Of a DNA stretch of 64,000 nucleotides, positions 1-8,417 are shown in pieces (position 1 is the first letter of the stretch; each line of letters starts with the position of its first letter). The notes below the pieces were generated by a model. That model was not told the DNA's origin. It did not search any database and saw only the letters and a program-made list of their open reading frames with translations. Both the position numbers and the translations under genes were made by a program. Source of the stretch: CBDFKQ01 sp965248855 (GTDB taxonomy: Bacteria; Bacteroidota; Bacteroidia; Cytophagales; 172606-1); NCBI GenBank assembly GCA_965248855.1, contig CBDFKQ010000013.1:1-64000 (forward strand). The letters run 5' to 3'.

Positions 1-156
1 ATAGTTTTCAATAAATCTAATAACCCTGAAACAAAACGAATTATTTTAGAAAAATCCGGATTAAAATGTTTGTTGGATATAAATGAAGAAAATAATATTT
101 CACCTGAAATTGTAAGAGGTTATGCTATTGAATTAAAAAATAAATTACAAGAATGA
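1..156 (+). CDS. bioD: Dethiobiotin synthetase, C-terminal end (partial)
   Basis: Only the last 51 codons lie in the window and the reading frame is open from base 1. The peptide begins IVFNKSNNPETKRIILEKSG, which resembles the C-terminal part of BioD, where an NPET-type motif contacts the nucleotide. BioD closes the ureido ring of dethiobiotin using ATP and CO2 in biotin synthesis. Its TGA overlaps the ATG of bioA (ATGA), so the two are translationally coupled, and this neighbour is the main reason for the call. The start and the P-loop are outside the window. Confidence 0.75.
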   Translation: MVFNKSNNPETKRIILEKSGLKCLLDINEENNISPEIVRGYAIELKNKLQE

Positions 157-1442
157 ATTTAATTGAACGTGATGAGAAATCAATATGGCATCCTTTCACG
201 CCATTAACTACATCTGTTGAAGTTATTCCAATTAAAAGTGCGAAAGACTGCTATTTGATAACTGAAGATGGTCGTGAGATATTGGATTGCATAGGTTCGT
301 GGTGGGTTAATTTACACGGGCATAGTAATGAATATATTGCAAAAAAAATTTATGAACAGGCAATACAATTAGAGCATGTTATATTTGCCGGTTTTACTCA
401 TAAACCTGCGATTTTATTGGCAGAAAGATTATTAAAAATTTTACCTCAAAATCAATCTAAAATATTTTATTCTGACAATGGGAGTACTTCTGTTGAAGTT
501 GCTTTAAAAATGGCCTTTCAATATTGGCACAATAAAGGCGAGAATAGAAAGAAAATTATTGCATTTGCAGATGCTTATCATGGCGATACTTTTGGAGCAA
601 TGTCAGTAGGAGGGAGGAGTGTTTTTACAACTCCATTTTTCCCTTTTTTATTTGATGTTGAGTTTATCGATTTTCCATTTTTAAATTCTGATCCCTCGCA
701 TATAATTTCATCATTCACTAAAATATGCGAGTCAGGTAATATAGCCTCATTTATTTTTGAACCTTTGGTGCAAGGGGCTGCAGGTATGCGAATGTATGAT
801 AAAGATGTATTAGATGAATTAATCAACATTGCACATAAGTTTGATATCATATGTATTGCAGATGAAGTAATGACGGGCTTTGGAAGGACGGGAAAATTAT
901 TTGCATCTGACCATCTTAAATATAATCCTGATATCATTTGCCTTTCAAAAGGTTTAACCGGGGGTTCAATGGCTTTAGGTGTTACTTCGTGCACCGAAAA
1001 AATTATTCAGGCATTTCAAGTGGATGATTTATTAAAAACATTTTTTCACGGGCATTCATTCACTGCAAATCCCATTGCGTGTGCTGCTGCAAATGCCAGT
1101 CTTGATTTATTGCTTAGTGATGAATGTTTGGAAAATATAAAACGAATAGAATCTGAAAACCTTACCTTTTTAAACAAAATTAAAAATCATCCTAATGTTA
1201 AGGATGTTAGATGCCTTGGAGTGATATTGGCCATTGAATTAAATACAGATTTTGAAACTTCTTACGTTAATGAAGCCAGGCATTATCTTTATTCTTACTT
1301 CTTAGAAAAAAATATTTTATTGAGGCCATTAGGTAATGTAATTTATATTTTGCCGCCTTATATTATTTCTAATGAACAATTAGCTTTTGTATACAATATT
1401 ATATTTAATTTCCTTGAAGAAATGAATTCTTTAACAAAATGA
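153..1442 (+). CDS. bioA: Adenosylmethionine-8-amino-7-oxononanoate aminotransferase
   Basis: A 429-residue class III PLP-dependent aminotransferase that converts KAPA to DAPA with S-adenosylmethionine as amino donor (biotin pathway, cytoplasm). Visible landmarks are the N-terminal WHPFT, the GSTSVEVA phosphate-binding stretch (about 110-117), IADE with Asp237 for the pyridine nitrogen, the PLP lysine in LSKGLTGG (Lys266), and the HGHSFTANP segment typical of BioA. The length is normal for the family. It overlaps bioD upstream and its stop overlaps the ATG of the next gene by 4 nt, so it sits in a tight operon. Function is well supported. Confidence 0.95.
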   Translation: MNLIERDEKSIWHPFTPLTTSVEVIPIKSAKDCYLITEDGREILDCIGSWWVNLHGHSNEYIAKKIYEQAIQLEHVIFAGFTHKPAILLAERLLKILPQNQSKIFYSDNGSTSVEVALKMAFQYWHNKGENRKKIIAFADAYHGDTFGAMSVGGRSVFTTPFFPFLFDVEFIDFPFLNSDPSHIISSFTKICESGNIASFIFEPLVQGAAGMRMYDKDVLDELINIAHKFDIICIADEVMTGFGRTGKLFASDHLKYNPDIICLSKGLTGGSMALGVTSCTEKIIQAFQVDDLLKTFFHGHSFTANPIACAAANASLDLLLSDECLENIKRIESENLTFLNKIKNHPNVKDVRCLGVILAIELNTDFETSYVNEARHYLYSYFLEKNILLRPLGNVIYILPPYIISNEQLAFVYNIIFNFLEEMNSLTK

Positions 1443-2488
1443 AAAATTCAAAAAAGTATTTCTTTATTATTAGTTTGTTTTTTGTTTTTCAAAATATATA
1501 TGCTCAATTAACTTCTATTAAAATTCAAAAAAATATTTATCAATTGGTTTTACCTAAAAGTTTAGAAGGGAATAAACTTTATATTAAAATTGAAGAAGGT
1601 AAAGCTTTAAAAAGAATTATTTTATTTAAAGGAAAAGATGAAAATTTTAACGATATCACCGAGAAATCAATTTTAGCCATTGATACAATTCTCAATTGGT
1701 CTAATTTTTCCGGTAAGGCCAAGGTAAATTCAACTTTTGAAAATGCATTTAATTCAGGCGAAAATATTTTAAATCCACAATACCGGTATTTCTTACAATT
1801 ATCTCCCGATAAAAAATATTATTTAATATATCATTACAATTTTAACTTACCTGTTTTAAAAAGTAATTTAATTGTTTTAGATACTAATTTGAATATTCTA
1901 AATAAACATAATATTGATTTAGAAAGTGATATTACAAATTATGGTTTTTACATAACCGATTCAAAGAATATAATTTCAGTCAATACATTAAATAATAAAG
2001 GTATTTATGTTAATGTTTTGAATTCAAAAACTCAAAAAAATGATTATCTAACAATTGAAGAAGGTAATTTGAGCAGGAGGGAGGTGAAAGTGCATCAAAT
2101 GGATAAGGATATTGTTTATTTATGTAACCTTTGTGAAAATAGAGCCGGGGAGTTGGTTGGAGTAATGTATTCAAAATTAAATTTAAAAAATAACAAAATA
2201 GATAAAATTTTTTACCATGAATTTAAATTAGAAACCCTGAAAAAACTTTCGCAAAATCCTTCAATAGGATATTTTTACATTAATAATTTTGAAGTAGATA
2301 AAGAAGGAAACGCAAAAATTATAATGCAAAGAAAAAACATTATATCGCCAACTTATAATTTAAATCCTTATCAGGTTGAAGATGTAAGACTTTGGAAAAA
2401 CAGAAAACAAAAAAAAATAGAATCGGAGGTATTTATAGTTGAGTTTTTTAAGAATGGTAAATTAGTGCGGGAAGAATTTATAAAGTGA
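1439..2488 (+). CDS. Secreted protein of unknown function
   Basis: A 349-residue protein with a clear signal peptide: basic MKNSKK, a hydrophobic core, and a likely cleavage after NIYAQ around residue 23. The rest is rich in Lys, Asn and Ile, with alternating hydrophobic strands such as YYLIYHYNFNLPVLKSNLIVLDTNLNIL, suggesting a beta-rich, perhaps propeller-like, periplasmic or surface protein. I do not recognise a family and see no catalytic motif. It starts inside the bioA stop (ATGA overlap), so it is cotranscribed with the biotin genes, although nothing ties it to biotin. A 6-nt gap separates it from the next gene. Confidence 0.7.
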   Translation: MKNSKKYFFIISLFFVFQNIYAQLTSIKIQKNIYQLVLPKSLEGNKLYIKIEEGKALKRIILFKGKDENFNDITEKSILAIDTILNWSNFSGKAKVNSTFENAFNSGENILNPQYRYFLQLSPDKKYYLIYHYNFNLPVLKSNLIVLDTNLNILNKHNIDLESDITNYGFYITDSKNIISVNTLNNKGIYVNVLNSKTQKNDYLTIEEGNLSRREVKVHQMDKDIVYLCNLCENRAGELVGVMYSKLNLKNNKIDKIFYHEFKLETLKKLSQNPSIGYFYINNFEVDKEGNAKIIMQRKNIISPTYNLNPYQVEDVRLWKNRKQKKIESEVFIVEFFKNGKLVREEFIK

Positions 2489-2494
2489 AATTAA

Positions 2495-3526
2495 ATGAAT
2501 ATTTCAAAAAAAAAACCGTCTTTTTTAATTGACAAGGAATTACGGCAATATTTGAAAAAATACGAACGAGATACTTCTTTACCTTTATCTTATAATGATC
2601 TTTCACGCTTTAGTGATTCATTTCCATTAATGGATAAAAACGGTAAAGATACCTTATGGGAATCTGTAGTTTATAATCATTTTGTACTTGATGAATTGTA
2701 TAAAAATCTTGCTACAGTATATGCCATATTAAAAACAGATGGCGATATGAGTGTGATGGAGCACTTATATGTTGATAGGATTGATTATTGCACATTTGGT
2801 AATTCACATCCATTTCGAATAAGAGTTGTAAATCATTATAATGATAATTATGATTATTTCTATATTAAAAAAGCTGATGCTTCGAGGATTTATGGACTTG
2901 AAATCGAACATTTATTATCACCAAACAGGATAAATTATTTAGTTTTTGATAATACTTTAATTGAAGAACATATTGCAGGTATGCCGGGAGATGTTTTTAT
3001 TAAAACGTATATGAATCGACCTGAATCTAACAAAGTTAGAATTGCAAAAGAATTTATAAAGTTTAATGAACGATGTTCAATTTTATTGTTGGGGGATATG
3101 CGGTCTTATAATTATGTAGTTGATATCACACCTGATTTTGATAATGAGCAGTACAGGGTAAGGGCAATTGATTTTGATCAACAAAGTTATGAAGGTCATA
3201 GAAAAATGTATATGCCTCAATATTTTAAAGAAAATTCTAAAGTTGTTGAACTGTGTACCAATTATTTAAATCTGGAAACTGCAAAACAATATCAGAATGA
3301 AGAGCAAACTTTATTAGCAAGAAGATTGCGTGTAGAAAGATATAGAATTAAAGAATTAATAGATTGTATGCGTCATGATACACTTTCAACTCCGGAAAAA
3401 ATAAAACAACTAAAGCTTGAATTATTTGAGATACATAAAAATGAAAAATATTTAAAATGCAGAACGATGGGAGATATTGTGAGGGTAAATATGAAAATAG
3501 TATTGGCTAAAATTAAGACCAGATAA
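2495..3526 (+). CDS. Conserved-looking protein with a kinase-like GD...N...DFD pattern
   Basis: A 343-residue cytoplasmic protein with no signal peptide or membrane segment. The central part carries LLLGDMRSYNYVVD followed about 30 residues later by RAIDFDQQSYEGH. This spacing resembles the catalytic loop (HxD...N) and metal-binding (D-F/I-D) motifs of aminoglycoside-phosphotransferase or HipA-type kinases, but a clear N-terminal ATP-binding lysine motif is not evident. The C-terminal third is basic and helical. It follows the secreted protein after 6 nt and ends 21 nt before the left att repeat of the mobile element, so it is the last host gene on that side. The kinase-fold idea is only an inference. 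Confidence 0.65.
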   Translation: MNISKKKPSFLIDKELRQYLKKYERDTSLPLSYNDLSRFSDSFPLMDKNGKDTLWESVVYNHFVLDELYKNLATVYAILKTDGDMSVMEHLYVDRIDYCTFGNSHPFRIRVVNHYNDNYDYFYIKKADASRIYGLEIEHLLSPNRINYLVFDNTLIEEHIAGMPGDVFIKTYMNRPESNKVRIAKEFIKFNERCSILLLGDMRSYNYVVDITPDFDNEQYRVRAIDFDQQSYEGHRKMYMPQYFKENSKVVELCTNYLNLETAKQYQNEEQTLLARRLRVERYRIKELIDCMRHDTLSTPEKIKQLKLELFEIHKNEKYLKCRTMGDIVRVNMKIVLAKIKTR

Positions 3527-3547
3527 TAGTATTAAAAATCAAGTTAA

Positions 3548-3567
3548 CATAATATAAATTATGTACA
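3548..3567. repeat. Left attachment site (attL), dif-like core
   Basis: The 20-base core CATAATATAAATTATGTACA is repeated exactly at 12113-12132. It parses as CATAA + six-base centre TATAAA + TTATGTACAAA, matching the layout of bacterial dif sites (XerC half-site, 6-bp centre, XerD half-site; E. coli dif has CATAA-TGTATA-TTATGTTAAAT). It lies 21 bp after the stop of the last host gene on the left. Calling it attL follows from the repeat and the recombinase inside the element; the dif assignment is inference from pattern. Confidence 0.75.
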
Positions 3568-3689
3568 AATCAAAACTTAATGTCTTGATAAATACATAGT
3601 TGTAAAAGTTCGCAAAAGATGTTGTAACATTTAAAAATAACTTTGAATAAGTTAAATCCAATACGGTAATCTAAACTATTATAAAGCTT

Positions 3690-5801
3690 ATGATTACTAA
3701 AGAAAAAATTCTTTCAAGCACATCCGAAGAAAAAATTATTGAGCATTACGTCCCGGATTTTAAGCCATCTTCAAAACAAAACTATCATTCAATCTTTTCT
3801 GAAACAGACAAAAAACCAAGTTTACATTTTTATCAAACTAACGGAAGTTGGAAGTTTAAAAGCCACAACACAGGCAATCAAGGCGATATATTTCAGTTCG
3901 TAGCAGATATTTATAACATCAATGTAAAGCAAAATTTTCCTGATGTTCTAAATAAAATAAACGAAGATTTAAAACTGAATATCGAAGATAAAGAAGCCTT
4001 TAAAATCCAAAACAAACCATACAGCAAAGATTTTTTAGCGTATTGGCAGCAATTCGGAGTTATAGATTTAGACCTTGAAAGGTTTAACATTACTCAGGTC
4101 TCATCATTATCTTTTAAGTCAGTAAGTGGCAAATATTATTATTTTAATTATGATCAATTGCAACAACTTGCAGTGTGTTATAATGTAAATGAAAGAATCA
4201 AAATATACATCCCGGAGTATAAAAAACAAGCAAAATCATTCGGATATAAAAATCAAATAGGTTCCGATATATTCGGTTTAAAACAATTAGCAGGCGATTA
4301 TATTAAGTATATAATACTTTGTGCAGGTGAAAAAGATTGCTTAATAGCAGCCGCCAACGGCTTTAATGCAGTCAGCATGCAATCAGAAACTCAGATGCCT
4401 ACGGACCAGTTAATGAAAGAGTTAAAGTTAAAATCTCCACTCATTTTATGCTGTTATGATAATGATGAAACAGGTAAAAGAGCAAGCGAGAAATTAAAAA
4501 ATTTATTTGGTATTGATCAAATAAATTTACCTGATGAGTTCAAAGATTTAGCCGATTACTTTAAAGTAAATAAATCCGAAGATTTTAAAATTTTAGTTGA
4601 AAATACATTAAATAAAGCACAAAATACCACAGAAGAAGCAAAAGAAAAAACGGTTGGAAAAACCGTTTTTCATATGACTGAAGAATATTTACTTACCAGA
4701 TTTAAATTCAGGTTCAATAAAATAAAGCATGTATTTGAAAGCTGTAAAATAAATGATTTTCAATATTCTGAAATAAACGAAAATTCTTTATTTATCGAGT
4801 TAAACAAAGCAGGCATTAAAATATCTTTAAACAATCTCAAAGCACTTTTAAAGTCAGAGTTTTGCAATCAATACAATCCGATTGGCTTTTATTTCGAAAG
4901 TTTAAAAGAATGGAAAAATAATGATCCGGATTATATAAATATGTTAGGTAATTATGTCTCTGCAGTAGATCAAAAAGCTTTCAATAATCATTTAAAAATG
5001 TGGATGGTGCGCACCGTAAAGTGCGCATTAGTCGATGGTTATTACAATAAGCACGCATTAATTTTAGTCAACGAAGCGCAAAATTCAGGTAAAACTTCAT
5101 TTCTTCGTTTCCTCTGTCCACCGGCATTAAAAGATTACATAGTAGAGAATATTAATCCGGAGCAAAAAGATTCATTAATAGCACTGGCCACAAATTTTAT
5201 TATAAATTTAGATGAGCTGGCCAGCCTTTCAAAATCTGATGTAAATGCGCTTAAAAGTTGGATCAGTCAAGATAAAGTAAACGTACGTCTCCCCTACGAA
5301 TCACGCGCCAGTGTAGTGCAGCGCATATGCAGTTTTGTCGGTTCCACCAACATGGGCGAATTTTTAACAGATTCAACAGGTTCGGTTCGATGGTTATGTT
5401 TTAAGGTAAATGAAATCAATCACGAGTATTCAAATTATATCACAGGTAAAAGCGAAATAGATATCAATGATGTTTGGGCGCAGGCATATTCATTATATAA
5501 GTCAGGCTTTAAGTGTGAGTTAAACCAAACTGATATAATGGAAAATGAAGAAAGAAACGCAATGTTTAGGCAGCTTTCAGCTGAATGCGAATTATTGCCC
5601 GGCATGATAACACCATGCACCGAAGGTGAAATCGATTGCGATTTCATGTCAGCAACCGATATACAAAGCTACATGCAGAGTTATACAAATGTCAAATTAA
5701 ACGCAGTTATGATAGGAAGGGCGCTATCTTTTCACAAATTCAATAAAGTAAAGCATAAAAAATTACAGCGCTACGGCTATTGGTGTCATAAGTTAAAATA
5801 G
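3690..5801 (+). CDS. Toprim primase fused to VirE-type helicase (element replication protein)
   Basis: A 703-residue replication protein of the mobile element. Residues about 25-75 resemble the DnaG CHC2 zinc-finger fold (KPSLHFY...WKFKSHNTGNQGDIFQFV) but lack the cysteines. Residues about 205-290 form a Toprim domain with CAGEKD (Glu214) and CYDNDETGK (Asp257, Asp259). Residues about 420-620 match the VirE/SF3-like ATPase: Walker A NEAQNSGKTS (461-470), Walker B FIINLDEL (503-510), then the R-rich PYESRASVVQR and GSTN motifs. The likely job is priming and unwinding at the iteron origin immediately downstream. It is the first gene after attL. Function is inferred from domains; the combination is convincing. 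Confidence 0.85.
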   Translation: MITKEKILSSTSEEKIIEHYVPDFKPSSKQNYHSIFSETDKKPSLHFYQTNGSWKFKSHNTGNQGDIFQFVADIYNINVKQNFPDVLNKINEDLKLNIEDKEAFKIQNKPYSKDFLAYWQQFGVIDLDLERFNITQVSSLSFKSVSGKYYYFNYDQLQQLAVCYNVNERIKIYIPEYKKQAKSFGYKNQIGSDIFGLKQLAGDYIKYIILCAGEKDCLIAAANGFNAVSMQSETQMPTDQLMKELKLKSPLILCCYDNDETGKRASEKLKNLFGIDQINLPDEFKDLADYFKVNKSEDFKILVENTLNKAQNTTEEAKEKTVGKTVFHMTEEYLLTRFKFRFNKIKHVFESCKINDFQYSEINENSLFIELNKAGIKISLNNLKALLKSEFCNQYNPIGFYFESLKEWKNNDPDYINMLGNYVSAVDQKAFNNHLKMWMVRTVKCALVDGYYNKHALILVNEAQNSGKTSFLRFLCPPALKDYIVENINPEQKDSLIALATNFIINLDELASLSKSDVNALKSWISQDKVNVRLPYESRASVVQRICSFVGSTNMGEFLTDSTGSVRWLCFKVNEINHEYSNYITGKSEIDINDVWAQAYSLYKSGFKCELNQTDIMENEERNAMFRQLSAECELLPGMITPCTEGEIDCDFMSATDIQSYMQSYTNVKLNAVMIGRALSFHKFNKVKHKKLQRYGYWCHKLK

Positions 5802-6157
5802 GCAGTAAATAAAAAAATATCGCAGATTTTAATATTAATCTTACCTACTTACCTAATTATTTTTTTTGTTTTGTAAGTATCTATTAATCAATCAGTTAAT
5901 TAAATATTTTTTTAGGTAAGATGAAATTTTTTCATGTTACCTAATCTTACCTATCTTACCTAACGGTAATTTTAGGTAAGATGTAAATGTTAGGTAAGAT
6001 GGATTTTATTCATGTTACCTATTGTAAGTGATTGATATTCAGTTAGTTAAATCGTTTTAGGTAACTAGGTAAGATGAAATGGCATTTTTTGTAAAAAATT
6101 AAAAATCACAAAAAAACTTATTAAAACCATTAAAGCATTATTTTTTATTTACTGCCT
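5800..6157. repeat. 17-bp inverted repeat framing the iteron block
   Basis: AGGCAGTAAATAAAAAA at 5800-5816 recurs in exact inverted form at 6141-6157. The pair encloses all iterons. The left copy overlaps the stop codon of the primase-helicase and the right copy ends 14 bp before the start of the XRE gene. The symmetric placement suggests that the whole 358-bp segment is one functional unit, such as an origin with boundary sites, rather than an accumulation of chance repeats. Confidence 0.75.
5838..6076. repeat. Iteron array, probable replication origin of the element
   Basis: The 10-mer TAGGTAAGAT occurs four times on the plus strand (5913, 5973, 5991, 6066) and three times inverted as ATCTTACCTA (5838, 5944, 5953). 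Degenerate copies lie at 5847-5855, 5933-5943, 6011-6021 and 6058-6065. Two plus copies pair with following CATGTTACCTA copies to form near-perfect hairpins (5913-5943 and 5991-6021). The block lies directly behind the primase-helicase and has no gene in it. Clustered short repeats beside a replication gene are the classic iteron arrangement; binding by an element protein is inferred. Confidence 0.8.
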
Positions 6158-6171
6158 TACTAAACAACAAA

Positions 6172-6444
6172 ATGGAAACAATACACCCCGGTCTCATCTT
6201 AAAAAAAGAATACATTGACCAATTAGGATTAAATCAAATTGAAGTAGCCAAAGGTTTAAAAATAAGCTACAAACACCTCTCAAACATAATAAACGGTAGA
6301 GTTCAAATAACCGCAAGCGTAGCAGTAAGGCTGGGTATTGCATTTAATACAAACCCTGCAATATGGCTTTACATGCAAAGCGATTTAAATATATCAGCAG
6401 CAAAAGAAAAATTAAAAGGTATTGAAATAAAGGTATTTAGTTAA
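6172..6444 (+). CDS. HigA-family XRE antitoxin-like regulator without a toxin partner
   Basis: A 90-residue protein typical of the HigA/VapI-like subgroup of XRE proteins: it opens IHPGLILKKEYID, has a helix-turn-helix at about residues 18-60 (LNQIEVAKGLKISYKHLSNIINGR), and continues with the family signature AVRLGIAFNTNPAIWLYMQ. HigA antitoxins bind DNA and a HigB ribosome-dependent RNase. No HigB/RelE-like ORF is adjacent: upstream is the iteron block and downstream is a lipoprotein gene. It may be an orphan antitoxin or have become the element's own regulator. A dyad at 6468-6493 could be its operator. Confidence 0.85.
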   Translation: METIHPGLILKKEYIDQLGLNQIEVAKGLKISYKHLSNIINGRVQITASVAVRLGIAFNTNPAIWLYMQSDLNISAAKEKLKGIEIKVFS

Positions 6445-6467
6445 CAAAAAGATAATGTATATATATT

Positions 6468-6493
6468 TATACATTTAAATATATAAATGTATA
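6468..6493. promoter_or_regulatory. Palindrome between XRE gene and lipoprotein gene (candidate operator)
   Basis: TATACATTTA (6468-6477) and its exact reverse complement TAAATGTATA (6484-6493) flank a 6-bp spacer, 31 bp before the lipoprotein ATG. The position fits an operator for the adjacent XRE protein or a promoter dyad. It has no U-tract and is all A/T, so it is unlikely to be a terminator. Confidence 0.4.
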
Positions 6494-6524
6494 TTTACAT
6501 ATTGTTCAACTAAAAAACATCAAA

Positions 6525-7397
6525 ATGAAAAAACAACTAATTATGGTATTATCTGCGGCAATGTCTTTAGCCGTCTTTTCGTGTAATAAGCACGATAATA
6601 ATTCCACTACACCGGCAAAGCAATTCAAAACTCTACAAGTAACGTATGAGAATGCAGACGAATTAGACCTGGCAGCTGAAGAAGACACATCAGCCGAAAT
6701 AAACCCAACAGGCAGATCGGAAAAAATCGCAACAAACACAGTATTTTTTGAAGAGAAAGCAGAAGCGGGCAACATTAAAAACGTATACAACATAAAATAT
6801 TGGTTGTTCCCGGCAAATGCAACACCTGATCTTGCAGCATTAAAAGCAAACACCTATCTATATACCCATCCAACCGGTATTATAAAAAAGAAGGGACAGA
6901 AATTAGTAGGATCTAAAAAACTAGCAACCGGCAAAACATTTGTTTTTGAGGGGGATGGTGGATCACCACTGGTATCATTTAAAAATGATTGTGCTGACGA
7001 TAAATGTAAGCACTTCGTAGGCATGGGAGAACAAGGAGCAACGAAATTTACACCCGGTTATGTAGATTCAGTAGGTACGGTCAAAGTTTCTAACAATTGG
7101 GGCTTGTACCAAGGAACACAAACATATAAAATTGCATGGTACGAATTAGCTAAGCATGGAGCGGGAACGGTAACACCGGCAACTATCGCAGCATCCAAAA
7201 CACCATTCGACGATGCTGACGGCTCTGTTACAATTAACAATGCACAAGGATCAGGCGCAAAGCTGTATGAAAGCTTTAAACTCCCAACCGGTGATTATAT
7301 ATTTTATTATGAAGATAACGCCAAAAACGCTACAATATCAGAAGTAACATTAACAGTAAAAAAAGCTGCATACCTAAAATTTGAAGTAAACCAATAA
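6525..7397 (+). CDS. Element-borne lipoprotein of unknown function
   Basis: A 290-residue protein with a lipoprotein signal (MKKQLIMVLSAAMSLAVFSC, lipid-modified Cys20). The mature part starts with a flexible NKHDNNSTTPA linker, then an acidic stretch (ADELDLAAEEDTSAE) and beta-rich sequence with Gly-Asp turns and a two-Cys segment (NDCADDKCKHF). I recognise no family. It is followed by a strong terminator, so it is expressed as its own unit or with the XRE gene. GC content is higher than in the neighbouring element genes, which suggests a cargo gene with a separate history. An outer-membrane or surface role is inferred from the lipobox only. Confidence 0.75.
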   Translation: MKKQLIMVLSAAMSLAVFSCNKHDNNSTTPAKQFKTLQVTYENADELDLAAEEDTSAEINPTGRSEKIATNTVFFEEKAEAGNIKNVYNIKYWLFPANATPDLAALKANTYLYTHPTGIIKKKGQKLVGSKKLATGKTFVFEGDGGSPLVSFKNDCADDKCKHFVGMGEQGATKFTPGYVDSVGTVKVSNNWGLYQGTQTYKIAWYELAKHGAGTVTPATIAASKTPFDDADGSVTINNAQGSGAKLYESFKLPTGDYIFYYEDNAKNATISEVTLTVKKAAYLKFEVNQ

Positions 7398-7421
7398 GAA
7401 TGTAACATAGCTGGAGTAGTT

Positions 7422-7458
7422 AAAAAATCCCTTTTTATTAAAATCGGGATTTTTTTTT
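7422..7458 (+). terminator. Intrinsic terminator after the lipoprotein gene
   Basis: AAAAATCCC and GGGATTTTT arms flank a short loop, and the second arm runs into nine T residues. It lies 25 bp after the lipoprotein stop codon. Confidence 0.8.
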
Positions 7459-8181
7459 CTTCAATCAAGCATACCCTCAACTTGACAGTACACCCAGAAG
7501 CGGTAGTCGGTGTTCTCGGTCTGCCGTCGACCCGATGAAAATAAACTGCAGTCTGGTAGTTTACTTAAGGGCGGGCAAAATCATTTAAATATGAAACATT
7601 TCTTTTCGATCGCCGCAGCAGCCCTTCACACCTCCGGTTTAATATCCCGCGCGGGCTCATCACTGGAAAAACCTACGGGGCGATGCAGCTTGGTCTCGCA
7701 GATAGCAACATGGCAGCCGCCCCTTGCTCACGACCGACCCAAAGCAAAAGCCACGCCATGCCCTCCTATCGTCGTGCATGTCATGGCTTTTGCTACCTAC
7801 GCCGCTTCGCACGCCGGTCGCACTCGGCATTTTTTTGCCCTTTGCGGGGGCAAAAAAAAGCCTCGCGCTCTCACCGGCGGGTTTTCCAGTTCGCGCGGGC
7901 TGCGACTTCGAGCCCTGTTTCAGTTCGCACAAATCACCTGACGCATAAATCCTTAAAAAAAGCACATAGATGATTTTACATATCTTAACAATAAATAAAA
8001 ACGAGAATAAAAATCTTGAAAAAAAAGCCTCTGGCCAAAGCCTGCGCTCCGCTGCGGCTTTTGCCAAAGTGCTTAGTCGCCAAATAAAAAATCAGCGCCA
8101 AAAAAAAGAGACAAAAAACGTAAACTACGTTCCGCCTATAGCACCATATTATCCCGCAGTTCTTGCCATGAAAGGTTTTTG

Positions 8182-8217
8182 TTTTTTTTCTTTTGCCAAA
8201 AAGCAAAAGAAAAAAAA
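8182..8217. repeat. T-tract/A-tract hairpin, 15-bp stem
   Basis: Eight T residues followed by CTTTTGC pair exactly with GCAAAAG followed by eight A residues across a 6-nt loop. It would act as a terminator on either strand. It is one of several look-alike hairpins in this non-coding kilobase. Confidence 0.6.
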
Positions 8218-8322
8218 AGAAAATACTGTTCAAAAGAACATATTTATAGAAATAGGCAGCAATTCAGCCCACAAAAGCGCTAGGATGTACGAGGAGATAA
8301 AAAAACGTAGGGTTTTTTTAGA

Positions 8323-8383
8323 TTTTTTTTTCTTTTCCTTTTTTCTTCCGAAGGGGGAAGAAAAAACAAAAAGAAAAAAAAAT
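8323..8383. repeat. Long imperfect hairpin before the YdjM-like gene
   Basis: Pyrimidine-only sequence ending in CTTCC pairs with GGGGAAG and a following purine-only tract, giving a stem of more than 20 bp with a few mismatches. It ends 34 bp before the next gene and probably insulates it from upstream transcription. Confidence 0.55.
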
Positions 8384-8417
8384 GCTTAAAGGCTGATACA
8401 TCAAATCTATTTACAAA

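Larger units (their letters stand above)
7459..8417. other. Hairpin-rich, GC-rich non-coding kilobase of the element
   Basis: I see no convincing gene here. Frames that stay open are low-complexity and contradict one another on both strands. Bases 7480-7940 are far richer in G+C than anything around them. Dyads include a CCCGCGCGGG palindrome (7646-7655), an exact 11-bp pair AGCAAAAGCCA/TGGCTTTTGCT (7743-7753 and 7784-7794), a pair with GCCC/GGGC and T/A tracts (7826-7862), GGCCAAAGCC/GGCTTTTGCC with one mismatch (8033-8065), and two long T-tract/A-tract hairpins (8182-8217 and 8323-8383). The area could be an oriT, a single-strand origin, a structured RNA or a debris zone. None of these is proven. 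Confidence 0.55.

Noticed and set aside
5838..6076. CRISPR-like repeat array
   Set aside because: Units are only about 10 bp, occur in both orientations and have irregular spacing, and there are no cas genes. Iterons fit better.
7510..8389. Several overlapping open frames of 70-145 codons on both strands
   Set aside because: They are composed of low-complexity Arg/Ser/Lys-rich peptides, contradict one another, lack starts with support, and arise from the GC-rich and A/T-tract composition of the hairpin region.
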